From: Gemmatimonadaceae bacterium
Lineage (GTDB): Bacteria; Gemmatimonadota; Gemmatimonadetes; Gemmatimonadales; Gemmatimonadaceae
DNA length: 64,000 nt
Assembly: GCA_020851035.1 (NCBI GenBank)
Contig: JADZDM010000006.1
Location: 94,898-158,897 of the forward strand
Direction of reading: 5' to 3'
Shown here: positions 35,060 to 45,596 of the stretch, piece by piece
Layout: the number at the start of each line of letters is the position of its first letter
How positions within the stretch are numbered: the stretch's first letter is position 1
The notes under the pieces: model-generated
The model's database searches: none
Told to the model about the DNA's origin: nothing
The model's input: only the letters and a program-made list of their open reading frames with translations
Translations under genes and position numbers: made by a program

Positions 35060-35788
35060 ATGCCCCACGCAGAGACCGTCCCGCCAGACACCATCGCGGC
35101 GATCCGCCGCACCGCACGGCTCACGGGACTGTGCTATCTCGGCCTCGCCGTCACGGGAGTGTTCGGGTTCCTCCTGATTCGCGCACGGCTGTACGTTGCC
35201 GCTGATGCCGCAGCCACCCTGGCCAACCTCTCGACGCACACCGTACTGGCGCGCGCGGGCATCGGGATGGAGATGGGCATCGTCCTCGCGCAGTCGCTGG
35301 CGGCTGTGTGGTTCTACAGGCTTTTCCGCAGCATTGACACGTTCGCCGCCGGAACACTCGCCGCGTTCGGACTTATCAACGCGATCGCGATCCTCGGCAG
35401 CGCTGCCCTGCTCGCGAGCGCTCTTGCTGTCGCCGGCAACGCCACGCTCGCGGCGGGTGGTGATGCGGCCGCCACGGTGCAGCTGCTCTACGTGGTGAGC
35501 GGGAATCTTTGGGGTGTCGGCGCGATCTTCTTCGGGCTGTGGCTCATCCCGATGGGCTGGCTCGTGCTCCACTCCGGATGGATGCCGCGCGCACTCGGCC
35601 ACGTGCTCATGGTGGGCGGTGTCGGATACGTGCTCAATGCATTCGTCGGCCAGACGGTCCCGGGGATCGGTGCGGTCGCTGATGCGCTCACGATTCCGGC
35701 CTCGGTCGGCGAGTTCTGGATGATCGGGTATCTGCTGTGGTTCGGGGTGCGCGAGCGGCCGTCAGGCCGGGCGGACGGCCGCAACTGA
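35060..35788 (+). CDS. DUF4386 membrane protein
   Basis: 242 residues from ATG 35060 with six to seven transmembrane helices (TGLCYLGLAVTGVFGFLLI, LVLHSGWMPRALGHVLMVGG, FWMIGYLLWFGVRE). The order RRTARLTGLCYL..., FYRLFRSIDTFAAGTLAAFG, LWLIPMGWLVLHSGWMPRA matches DUF4386. Function unknown. Its 3' end abuts the remains of an acetyltransferase gene on the opposite strand, and the last codons (RERPSGRADGRN) overlap the frame into which that gene now reads. Confidence 0.87.
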   Translation: MPHAETVPPDTIAAIRRTARLTGLCYLGLAVTGVFGFLLIRARLYVAADAAATLANLSTHTVLARAGIGMEMGIVLAQSLAAVWFYRLFRSIDTFAAGTLAAFGLINAIAILGSAALLASALAVAGNATLAAGGDAAATVQLLYVVSGNLWGVGAIFFGLWLIPMGWLVLHSGWMPRALGHVLMVGGVGYVLNAFVGQTVPGIGAVADALTIPASVGEFWMIGYLLWFGVRERPSGRADGRN

Positions 35789-35791
35789 CGG

Positions 35792-36036
35792 CGAAGCCAG
35801 GCATGGTGCCGGACGTCGGCGGCGGAGTATGTCATCGCCACATGCACGAGCTCCGCCGCCATCGCGCTGGTGATGCCACGCCCCTCCTCGCCTGGGAACG
35901 CGAAGTACGCGAGTTCCCCGCGACCGGACGCATCCGGTCCGCTCTTGAATCCGCACGTGCCGACCACGCGGTGCGACGTGCCTTCCAGCGCGAGGTACCC
36001 AAACCACGGCACGGAGACTGGAGCAGCCGCCAGCAT
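35792..36036 (-). pseudogene. Truncated GNAT acetyltransferase
   Basis: From 36036 leftwards the frame encodes the middle of a GNAT domain: PWFGYLALEGTSHRVVGTCG, FKSGPDASGRGELAYFAFPG, then EEGRGITSAMAAELVHVAM, the acetyl-CoA-binding GRGxxSAM segment. The usual first 40-50 residues are absent upstream, and after YSAADVRHHAW the sequence loses similarity and runs into the complement of the DUF4386 gene. Both ends therefore appear deleted. It is squeezed between the DUF4386 gene and the S9 peptidase stop. Non-functional remnant is the best reading. Confidence 0.6.
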
Positions 36037-36134
36037 GGCAGCCGTGGCCGAAGCGATGGCGACCGTCGTCGAATCGTGGGGCGCACGAGTTGTCGTGTGC
36101 TGCCGTCGCGTGTCCGGGATGGAGGGGCATCATG

Positions 36135-38300
36135 CTACGGCACCCGCGCCGGCGCGCCCCGCAGCGTCCGCACCAGGAACTCCGCCGCCGCCTCGTACAC
36201 CCTTACCGAGTTTGCATGTCGCATCCAGTGATGCGTGTCGTCCACGATCACCAGCTCCTCGAACGGCACCCGCTGCGCCGTCAGCCGCTGTACCAGGTCC
36301 GTCGTCTGGCTGAAGCGCACGTTGCGATCGTCGTCGCCATGGATCAGCAGCACAGGTGACTTCCACGTCGACACGGAACTCACCGGCGACGACGTCCACG
36401 CCACCTTCGCGGCCTCCGCGCGCGCGGCCGGGTCCACCTGCACGTTGTTGAGCGCGGCCGCCAGCGCCGTGCCCGCGCCGGAGCCCGGCACCGTCATGTC
36501 GTGCACACCATGCAGGTCCACACCCGCTGCGAAGAGGTCGCTGTCGCGACCCAGCGCCAGCGCCGTGAGGTAGCCGCCATACGAGCCGCCGTAGATGCCG
36601 ATGCGCGCCCCATCGACATCCGCACGCGCCTTCAGCCACTCGCCCGCCGCCTTCACGTCGAGGTACTCACTCGCGCCCTGCGCACCCGCGTGCGGCGCGC
36701 GGTGAAACTCGTACCCGTAGCCGATGCCGAGCCGGTAGTTCACCGCGAGTACGACGAAGCCGCGGCTCGCGAGGTACTGGTTCATCGCATACGTGGCCGA
36801 GTAGTAGTCGCTGTAGTGCCAGCCCGTCAGCATCTGCCGTGGCGGACCACCGTGCACGAACACCACGGCCGGCTTGCGCGCGGGACCACCTGCCGGCATG
36901 AAGAGCTGGCCGTACACCTTCCCGCCATCGCTCGCGGTGAACGTCACCGAGGTCGGCGTCACCAGTTGCGCGGCCGGATACGACGCGATCGCCGCCTCGC
37001 CGAGTAGTCGCGCGCGCGGCTCGCCCGCACCACGCACCGCCACCTGCGGCGGGCGCTGCGCCGTGGCTGCGATGTACGCCAGCGTGCCACCGCCCGTCAC
37101 GGTCGGCGTCCACTCGAGCCCTGTGCCCGGTGTCACCACCACGGGCGCCGCCGTGTCCACCGGCACGCGCACGAGGTGGCGGCGATCGATGTCACCCGGT
37201 GTGCGCCCCATGTTCCCGCAGAACCACACCGTCGAGCCGTCCGGGCTCACTGTGATGTACTCGGCCATGCCATCACCCGGCGTGAGCAGCAACGGTTGGC
37301 CGCCCGTGCTCGCGATGGAGTACAGGTGCGGCCAGCCATCCACGTACGACAGGAATACGATACGGTCGCGCGCCGCCCAGTGCAGGTTCACGCCGCCCTC
37401 GGTGCTGGGTGGCGAGCCGCGCAGCGTGAACGGCGCCCGCCATAACTCGGTCGCCGTGCCGCGCGCGACATCACCGATCCACAGCGCCCAGGCCTGCGGC
37501 TGCGCCTCCAGCATCGGGGCCGGCGCGCCACCCGCACCCGGGCGCCGCATGAATACCAGCCGGGTGCCATCCGGACTCCACTGCGGCCGCGCGTCACGCG
37601 ACGTGCCCGGCGCGACCCACTGGATGGGGGTGTTCGCGTCGGCGTAGACGCCGATGAAGGCGTGGTCGCCGCGGTCCGACACGAACGCGAGCCGCGAGCC
37701 ATCGGGGCTGAAGGTCGCGCTGCCGTTCGTGCCGCGCGCCGCGACGATGCGCTGCGCCGCCGACGAGCCGTCGATCGGCACCGACCACAGGTGGCGATCC
37801 TTCTCGAACACCACGACATCACCCTTCGGCGAGATCACCGGCGCATCACCGTCGCCGAGCAGGTGCGGCTCACCGCCGCGCGTGGACACGCTCCAGAGCT
37901 GCACCTTCGGTGGCAGCGGCATGCCGACTGGGTTGACGGGCAACGCGTCGTCCCAGTTGGAACCGTGGTCGCCGCCGCGCACGTACACCGCCCACGCGCC
38001 ATCGCGCGAGAGGGCGACGCTCGTCAGCTCCTGGCCATCGTCCGCCGTGACGCTGGTGAGCTGCTGCGGCGCCCACGACGGGCCTGCGGCCGTGAACAGG
38101 TTGCGACGGCCGTTGTCATTCGAGGCCCACGCGATGCGGTCGGCGCCGGCCGCGGCAACGAGCTCGTTCGGGAACGGCGCACCGCGGATCGCCGCGTACG
38201 TCAGCGGCGCGGGGCGCGCCTGGGCGTGGAGGGCGTGCGGTGCGACGGCGAGCAGCAGGCAGGCGGCCTGCCGAGCGCGGAGGAAGACGAGGGGTGTCAC
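36135..38300 (-). CDS. Secreted S9-family prolyl-oligopeptidase-like peptidase
   Basis: 721 residues from GTG 38300, chosen because a GAGAGG ribosome-binding site lies six bases before it and a signal peptide (ARQAACLLLAVAPHALHAQ) follows; the frame is open further up. Residues about 50-460 form a WD40/PD40-like beta propeller (repeated SPDGSRLAFVSDR, SPDGTRLVFMRR, SPDGSTVWFCG). The C-terminal alpha/beta-hydrolase has VVFVHGGPP, nucleophile IYGGSYGGYLT, Asp in LLIHGDDDRNV and His in VDDTHHWMRH. This is the dipeptidyl-peptidase IV/acylaminoacyl-peptidase architecture, acting on short peptides outside the cytoplasm. Monocistronic. Confidence 0.94.
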   Translation of the reverse strand: MTPLVFLRARQAACLLLAVAPHALHAQARPAPLTYAAIRGAPFPNELVAAAGADRIAWASNDNGRRNLFTAAGPSWAPQQLTSVTADDGQELTSVALSRDGAWAVYVRGGDHGSNWDDALPVNPVGMPLPPKVQLWSVSTRGGEPHLLGDGDAPVISPKGDVVVFEKDRHLWSVPIDGSSAAQRIVAARGTNGSATFSPDGSRLAFVSDRGDHAFIGVYADANTPIQWVAPGTSRDARPQWSPDGTRLVFMRRPGAGGAPAPMLEAQPQAWALWIGDVARGTATELWRAPFTLRGSPPSTEGGVNLHWAARDRIVFLSYVDGWPHLYSIASTGGQPLLLTPGDGMAEYITVSPDGSTVWFCGNMGRTPGDIDRRHLVRVPVDTAAPVVVTPGTGLEWTPTVTGGGTLAYIAATAQRPPQVAVRGAGEPRARLLGEAAIASYPAAQLVTPTSVTFTASDGGKVYGQLFMPAGGPARKPAVVFVHGGPPRQMLTGWHYSDYYSATYAMNQYLASRGFVVLAVNYRLGIGYGYEFHRAPHAGAQGASEYLDVKAAGEWLKARADVDGARIGIYGGSYGGYLTALALGRDSDLFAAGVDLHGVHDMTVPGSGAGTALAAALNNVQVDPAARAEAAKVAWTSSPVSSVSTWKSPVLLIHGDDDRNVRFSQTTDLVQRLTAQRVPFEELVIVDDTHHWMRHANSVRVYEAAAEFLVRTLRGAPARVP

Positions 38301-38598
38301 GGGATGCCTCTCGAAAGGCTCGGCGATGAGGGAGCGACGGCGTGCCATCACCATGCGGCACGGTGCAGCGCACCGCAACGGCACCGCATCTTCAGGGATC
38401 GGTGCCGATCCCCAGCTAGCGCTGCGCCACCCAGCCGGCCATGCCGGTACGCGAGTACACATCGGGGCGCCGGTCGTGCACGACGGCGGCGATCAGATCG
38501 CTGCCAAGCTGAACGCGCGACCGCGCAAACGCTTCAACTGGCAGGCCCCGGAGAAGCGGTATGTCCCGCAGCGCCAGGCAGTGCACGTCAATGGTGAC

Positions 38599-38901
38599 TC
38601 AGCTGGCGCGCGCGAAGATGCTCACTTCCGACCGCAGGCGCCCACCGAGGCGGTCCTGCTCGACTTCGAGATCATACCGACTCTGCAGGTTCAGCCAGAA
38701 CTGCGGGGAGGTGCCGAAGTAGCGCCCCAGGCGCAGGGCCGTATCCGCGGTCACCGCCCGCGTGCCGTGCACAATCTCATTGATGCGGCGTGGGGCGACA
38801 CTGATGTCGCGTGCGAGGCGATACTGCGACAGCCCAAAGGGCTCCAGGAAGTCCGCCAGCAGCACTTCGCCCGGGTGAATCGGTGTCAGCTTGGTAGCCA
38901 T
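38599..38901 (-). CDS. higA: HigA-type antitoxin (XRE family HTH)
   Basis: 100 residues. HigA hallmarks: LTPIHPGEVLLADFLEPFGL at the start, the HTH LSQYRLARDISVAPRRINEI, then GTRAVTADTALRLGRYFGTS and PQFWLNLQSRYDLE. It binds and neutralises the HigB RNase and represses the operon. Gene order is toxin first, antitoxin second, the inverted order characteristic of higBA, with nine bases between them. Its DNA target is very probably the palindrome at 39202-39238. Confidence 0.95.
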   Translation of the reverse strand: MATKLTPIHPGEVLLADFLEPFGLSQYRLARDISVAPRRINEIVHGTRAVTADTALRLGRYFGTSPQFWLNLQSRYDLEVEQDRLGGRLRSEVSIFARAS

Positions 38902-38910
38902 GGTCCGACC

Positions 38911-39195
38911 TCAGTCATGATAGTCCACGATTTCGACGCCCTGCGGTGCTCCTTCCTTCCAGCGGAAACAGACGCGCCACTGGTCATTCACGCGGATGCT
39001 GTACTGGCCTGCGCGATCTCCCTGCAGCTTCTCGAGGCGATTGCCTGGCGGCACGCGCAGTTCGTCCAGCGCTGTCACGGCATCGAGCTGGACGAGCTTC
39101 CGCAGCATCACACGGTGGAGTTCGGCAGGAAACCGCCGCACCCGGTCGCGCTGGAACAGGCGCTCCGTCTCGCGATCCGCGAAGCTCGTGATCAT
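38911..39195 (-). CDS. higB: HigB-type ribosome-dependent mRNA endonuclease toxin
   Basis: 94 residues, RelE/ParE fold. Typical segments are ITSFADRETERLFQRDRVRR, PAELHRVMLRKLVQLDAV, LRVPPGNRLEKLQGDRAGQY and SIRVNDQWRVCFRWKEG, ending VEIVDYHD. These match the HigB (Killer protein) subgroup, which cleaves mRNA in the ribosomal A-site. ATG at 39195. A palindromic operator starts only six bases upstream, so repressor binding would overlap the translation start region. Confidence 0.95.
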   Translation of the reverse strand: MITSFADRETERLFQRDRVRRFPAELHRVMLRKLVQLDAVTALDELRVPPGNRLEKLQGDRAGQYSIRVNDQWRVCFRWKEGAPQGVEIVDYHD

Positions 39196-39201
39196 GGACG
39201 A

Positions 39202-39238
39202 TAGTAACGCGTCACGGTAATACCGTCAAGCGTTACTA
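39202..39238. promoter_or_regulatory. Palindromic higBA operator
   Basis: TAGTAACGC at 39202-39210 pairs with GCGTTACTA at 39230-39238, and inside it ACGGT (39214-39218) pairs with ACCGT (39222-39226), all centred on 39220. The two-tier dyad suits a HigA dimer binding side by side. It sits just before higB and the sequence is far more AT-rich than its surroundings. Confidence 0.85.
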
Positions 39239-39341
39239 GTGGCCGGTGGTGCCAGCGGACGAGGATCGGGCTGGTCCACTCAGACCGCCACCAGCACGAT
39301 ATGCCGGACCGCTGACGGAGCGCGCACGCGCACCACCGCCA

Positions 39342-40232
39342 TCACCCCCCACGCACCACCTCACCCACTCCCGCCACGAACTCCTCCGCCACCACCGATC
39401 GCCCCACCTCCTTTCTCCACACCGCCACGATCTCCCGCTGCAACACCTGGTCACTGAGCGGCAGATACGCACACCACGGCGTGTTGTACCGCACGGCCGC
39501 CATCGCCGGCACGATACTCACCCCCACCCCCGCCCCCACCAGCTCGAACACCGTCGCCAGCTGCGCACTGCGACACACCACCGGCTGGCGCACATGCCGG
39601 CTCGCACAGAACCCCTCGATCTGCTCCCCCAGGCAATGCGCCGGATCGAGCGTCACCGCCGGCGACTCGCGCAACTGCGCCAGCGTGATCCGCCCCGCAC
39701 GCGCCGCCGCATGCGCACTCGGCACCGCCACCACCAGCGCATCCGTGCCGATCAGCTCCACATCCAGGTGCTCGAACGCGTACGGCACCGCCGCGATCAC
39801 CACGTCCAGCGCACCGTCGAGCAGCAGCTTCGCCAGCACCGCGCTGTAGTCCTCGCGCAGCTCCACCCGCACACCGGGCCCATGTCGCGCCCGCAGGCGC
39901 TGCACCGCACCGGGCAGCACGTACGGCGCCACGGTCGGGATCGCGCCAACCCGCAGGGTGGCCGACACCGCCGCCTGCTCGCCACGCACCGCCACCTCGG
40001 TCTCGCGCACCGTGTCGAGAATCCGTCGCGCCCTCGGCACCAGCGCCGCCCCAGCCTCGGTCAGCGTCACCCCGCGCGCATGCCGCACGAAGAGGCGCGC
40101 ACCAATCGACGCCTCGAGGCGCTGCACCTGCGCCGTGAGCGAGGGCTGCGACATGCCGAGCTGGCGCGCCGCCGCACTCAGGGTGCCGGCGTCCGCGACC
40201 TCGAGAAAGCTCCGGAGCAGGGTGGTGTCCAT
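39342..40232 (-). CDS. oxyR: OxyR hydrogen-peroxide-sensing LysR regulator
   Basis: 296 residues. The N-terminal HTH is LSAAARQLGMSQPSLTAQVQ. The redox pair of OxyR is present: Cys200 and Cys209 in PAHCLGEQIEGFCAS, with the same nine-residue spacing and flanks as E. coli Cys199/Cys208 (GHCLRDQAMGFC). Oxidation of these to a disulphide converts OxyR to an activator. It is divergent from katG with 118 bases between starts, and an OxyR-type half-site lies immediately upstream of its own start, consistent with joint control of oxyR and katG. Confidence 0.95.
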   Translation of the reverse strand: MDTTLLRSFLEVADAGTLSAAARQLGMSQPSLTAQVQRLEASIGARLFVRHARGVTLTEAGAALVPRARRILDTVRETEVAVRGEQAAVSATLRVGAIPTVAPYVLPGAVQRLRARHGPGVRVELREDYSAVLAKLLLDGALDVVIAAVPYAFEHLDVELIGTDALVVAVPSAHAAARAGRITLAQLRESPAVTLDPAHCLGEQIEGFCASRHVRQPVVCRSAQLATVFELVGAGVGVSIVPAMAAVRYNTPWCAYLPLSDQVLQREIVAVWRKEVGRSVVAEEFVAGVGEVVRGG

Positions 40233-40242
40233 TACTTGAAGT

Positions 40243-40268
40243 ATAGCCGCATCCTATGCCTCGCATTG
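40243..40268. promoter_or_regulatory. OxyR-type binding site between oxyR and katG
   Basis: ATAG at 40243, seven bases, CTAT at 40254: ATAG-N7-CTAT matches the OxyR dimer half of the known consensus perfectly. After another seven bases comes ATTG (40265-40268), a three-of-four match to the next ATAG element; the fourth element is not conserved. It is placed 11 bases upstream of the oxyR start and about 80 bases upstream of katG. Confidence 0.7.
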
Positions 40269-40293
40269 GCATATCACCAATTGCCGGCTATGA

Positions 40294-42591
<2,298 letters not shown>

Positions 42592-42601
42592 TGTGAGCAC
42601 T

Positions 42602-42638
42602 CCCCCGGAACGCCCTCGCGCCGGAGGCGTTCCGGGGG
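42602..42638 (+). terminator. Strong hairpin after katG
   Basis: CCCCCGGAACGCC at 42602-42614 pairs perfectly with 42626-42638 (13 bp) around an 11-base loop. It begins 11 bases after the katG stop. No T-run follows, so termination may be by a strong-hairpin mechanism or the hairpin may protect the mRNA end. Confidence 0.75.
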
Positions 42639-42955
42639 TGCAGCAGTGCGGTGACGTTGCGCCGGCCGTCGTGACAGGCCGCGCGTACCACGGTCCGCCC
42701 GCACAGACGACTTCCACGTCCTCCCGACACCGGGCACCGCCGCGACCTGGACCATCCATGCCGCGACCTGCCGTTCGTCGAGGTCATCGACCGACGTCGG
42801 CTCCACCCCGCGCGTGACCATTCCGATCGCGACTGGCATGAGCGGCGGCACCGGGTCGTACGCCGTCCCGTTGATGAACACGAGCGTGACATGATCGGCG
42901 AACCCGCCGCAGGAGAAGCACCAGCCGTTGCCCGGCGCCGTCCTGCGAGCAGCAG
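42639..42955. other. Gap between katG terminator and beta-lactamase stop
   Basis: About 317 bases. On the minus strand, in line with the beta-lactamase, a frame encodes a protein-like stretch (AYDPVPPLMPVAIGMVTRG, then TSVDDLDERQVAAWMVQ). It has no start of its own and could be a decayed gene. I do not call it as a CDS. Confidence 0.3.
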
Positions 42956-43858
42956 TCAGTCCAGCGCCCACGCTGCCGCAATCCGTCCGACGTCCGCGAG
43001 CACCGCCTCGTGACGACGCTCCGTCTGCGCGGTGTATTCGCCGCTGTCGAAGTAGGCCGCGATGACGATCGGGCTCCTGCCGGGCGGGAAGGTGATGGCA
43101 ATGTCGTTGCACTTGTTGGTCGTGCCCTCCGTGCGTCCCGTGCCGGTCTTGTTCCCGGTGCGCCACCCGCGTGGAAGCCCGGCACGCAGCCGATTGGGTC
43201 CGGTGTCGGTGCGCTGCATCCAGGACAGGAGGCGCTCCCGTGAGCCGTGCTGCAGGATGTCTCCCGTCGTGATCCGCCGGACGAGTTGCGCCATCGCCAG
43301 TGGCGAGGTCGTGTCGCGAAGGTCGGCCGAGAGCACGAGGCCCAGGTCCGGTTCATAGCGATCGAGACGGGTGACGGTATCACCCATCTCCCGGATCCTC
43401 GCGGTGACGGCGGCTGGACCGCCAAGGCGCCTGACCAGGAGGTTCGCCGCGGCGCCATCGCTCATCTCCTGTGCGGCCTGCGCCAGCGTGGCAATGCTCA
43501 AGCCGCCCTTTGCCAGGTTCGGGCGCGTGACGGGTGCCCATGGCAACAGGTCCGCCTCGGTGTACGACAACACCTCGTCGAGACGCAGCCGGCCCCGGTC
43601 CGCCTCACGCAGGCAGGCGGAAACCATCGCGAGCTTGAAGGTCGAGCACAACGCGAATCGTTCGTCCATCCGCGTGCCGCTCACTTCGCCCGTCGCGGTG
43701 TCGAGGAAGCAGACGCCCAGTCGCGCCTGTCCCACTTCCAGCGCCCGGAGTCGCGCGGCCGCATCGAATCGGCGCCGAGTGGATCGCAGGACCGGTGGCT
43801 TCGACAGCAGCGTGGCTGCGGTCACCGATGAAAACACGAAATCACGCCTGCTGATCAT
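42956..43858 (-). CDS. Class A beta-lactamase with unusual active-site residues
   Basis: 300 residues from ATG 43858 with a twin-arginine signal (SRRDFVFSS). Active-site motifs: C71-S72-T-F-K75 (Ambler Ser70/Lys73, with Cys at 69), S133-D134-G135 instead of SDN, omega-loop E169-P-D-L-G173 (Glu166 kept, Asn170 replaced by Gly), and K237-T-G-T-G. An SDG triad is known in mycobacterial BlaC, and Gly170 in some GES enzymes; both affect the substrate range. Segments GDTVTRLDRYEP and LRAGLPRGWRTGNKTG confirm class A. Tat export implies folding in the cytoplasm. Monocistronic; no AmpR-type regulator is adjacent. Confidence 0.93.
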   Translation of the reverse strand: MISRRDFVFSSVTAATLLSKPPVLRSTRRRFDAAARLRALEVGQARLGVCFLDTATGEVSGTRMDERFALCSTFKLAMVSACLREADRGRLRLDEVLSYTEADLLPWAPVTRPNLAKGGLSIATLAQAAQEMSDGAAANLLVRRLGGPAAVTARIREMGDTVTRLDRYEPDLGLVLSADLRDTTSPLAMAQLVRRITTGDILQHGSRERLLSWMQRTDTGPNRLRAGLPRGWRTGNKTGTGRTEGTTNKCNDIAITFPPGRSPIVIAAYFDSGEYTAQTERRHEAVLADVGRIAAAWALD

Positions 43859-44387
43859 GCTTCTTGCACTCCTCTGGTGGTTGGGCAGGTGACGTGCAGT
43901 GCGGCTGCGGCGCGCTCCCCCGCCATGATCGTGCGACGATGCACGAAGGTACATGCGCACCGTCGCGACGTCGCCCGGAAGGGTCGGGGCGGGCGCCGCG
44001 GGCACGTCGCGCAGGACGCGGCTCAGGTACAGGACAGGCTGACGATCAAAAGGGCGGCGCTGGCGGCGCGGGCGGCGCGGGCGGCGCGAGCATCAGGGCC
44101 GGCCGGATCCCCCGAGCCAAGGCGGCACTGTCGAAGGCGGCGTGACGCGGAATCGGCAGTTGCCGTGTCTGGAGTCGAGCGTGGTGCGTGATGACGGCGA
44201 CGACATGGGACAGCGGCATTGCAGCGCCATCGGACGAGCGCTCGCCACGGCCCCTCCGAATGCAGCACGGCTCGCCCCCGTGGCGGTCGCACCGTCCGCC
44301 ACAGCGGCACCCCGTCACGAAACTTCGCCGCCGCCCTGCCGTAGCTGTCCGTGAGGGGCCACCACGTCGCGTCCACCCTGGCCACGC
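43859..44387. other. Non-coding gap between divergent genes
   Basis: 529 bases between the beta-lactamase start and the start of the retropepsin-like gene. It contains a 9-bp GC repeat (see 44053-44088). No protein-like frame, promoter or operator is convincing. A decayed gene cannot be excluded given the length. Confidence 0.5.
44053..44088. repeat. Four tandem copies of a 9-bp GC unit
   Basis: GGCGGCGCN repeated four times without interruption (44053, 44062, 44071, 44080). As a multiple of three it would encode a Gly-Gly-Ala run if translated, but no real gene covers it. Slippage-prone simple sequence. Confidence 0.85.
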
Positions 44388-45554
44388 ATGCGCACAGTCC
44401 CGCTCACTCTCGCAGCGCTCCTCGCGTCTGCCTCAGCGCCACTGGATGGCCAGGCACCGCGCGACACCCTGCGCACCAACTCCCGCGCACTGCTGGTGCG
44501 CGACGGGCACAGCACGACCGACTGGTGGGTCGAGCCCGGCGCACAGCCGGACACCTACTTCCTCGACTTCCCCCTGGTCGGCGGCGGCGTCACGTTCATG
44601 TCGGATCGCGACACGATGCATATCACCGTCAGGCCCGGCGAGCATCACGACTTCATCGTGCGCCTCCGCGACAGCATCAGCGTGCTCACGCGGGTGAGCG
44701 CAACTGCCATCCATCCCCGTCCCCGGATCCTCACCGGCGACTCCCTCGCGGTGCAGGTCGTGCCGTTCACGATGCGCGACGGCCGCATCCACGTGGAAGG
44801 CACGATCAACGGGTCGGCGCCGCTCCTGATGCAGTTCGACCTCGGTGCCGCGGGACTGAACTTCAACCGGCGGTCAACGGGCAAGGCGCCCGTGCGATGG
44901 GACGCCACCGATGTCCTCGTCAACTCCGACGGCCGCAACACGGTGCCGTCCAGCCGCAGCGTCACCATCCGCATCGGGGCGATGGAGTGGACACGGCAGT
45001 CGATGGTGCAGACGGGCAACATGGAGGAGTACGAGGACGTGATCGTCGGCAACTCGCTCTTCCGTGATCGTGTGGTGGAGATCGACTACGACCGCCGGGA
45101 ACTCCGCGTCCACGCCAGGACACCGCCGATCGCCGCCGGCTTCGTGCGACACCCGCTCGCCCTCGACAATGGAGTCCGACCGCTGCTCCAGGCCGAACTG
45201 CTGGCAGACGGCGCCTGGCTCGAGTCGTGGTACCTGTTCGACACGGGACACACCGGCACCCTGCTGCTGTCGGCCAGGCAGCACCGCGACCAGCAGCTCG
45301 CGTCGCGACTCGGCTTCCGGTTCGGTCTCGGTGACCGCCGCGTGTTCCGTGCGCGTGGCTTTCGGATCGGCGGGGTGCAGATGCCGCCGGCCATGGCCGT
45401 GGTGCAGGTGATGACGGATGTCGATCGCGGCCTGCGGCACAGCCTCGTCGGCAACCGCTGGCTGAGCCGATTCAACGTGATCCTCGACAACCGGCAGGGT
45501 GCCATCTGGCTCGCGCCCACACGCGAGGCGCGCGCGGCGGCCGTTCGCCCGTGA
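44388..45554 (+). CDS. Exported retropepsin-like aspartyl protease domain protein
   Basis: 388 residues with a signal peptide (TLAALLASASAPLDGQAP). Two aspartyl-protease-like signatures are seen: LLMQFDLGAAGLNFNR (DLG in place of DTG) near residue 145 and WYLFDTGHTGTLLLS near residue 285, each followed by a hydrophobic 'VxxDxxxxELxV' strand (FRDRVVEIDYDRRELRV; SRFNVILDNRQGAIWL). Two such halves make a pepsin-like bilobed arrangement. One Asp sits in a non-canonical DLG, so proteolytic activity is unsure; related bacterial proteins are mostly uncharacterised. Periplasmic location expected. It converges with the truncated sensor kinase gene. Confidence 0.8.
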   Translation: MRTVPLTLAALLASASAPLDGQAPRDTLRTNSRALLVRDGHSTTDWWVEPGAQPDTYFLDFPLVGGGVTFMSDRDTMHITVRPGEHHDFIVRLRDSISVLTRVSATAIHPRPRILTGDSLAVQVVPFTMRDGRIHVEGTINGSAPLLMQFDLGAAGLNFNRRSTGKAPVRWDATDVLVNSDGRNTVPSSRSVTIRIGAMEWTRQSMVQTGNMEEYEDVIVGNSLFRDRVVEIDYDRRELRVHARTPPIAAGFVRHPLALDNGVRPLLQAELLADGAWLESWYLFDTGHTGTLLLSARQHRDQQLASRLGFRFGLGDRRVFRARGFRIGGVQMPPAMAVVQVMTDVDRGLRHSLVGNRWLSRFNVILDNRQGAIWLAPTREARAAAVRP

Positions 45555-45596
45555 GCCGGGAGCTGGACGACCTGCAGCACCAACGGCCGCCGAGTG

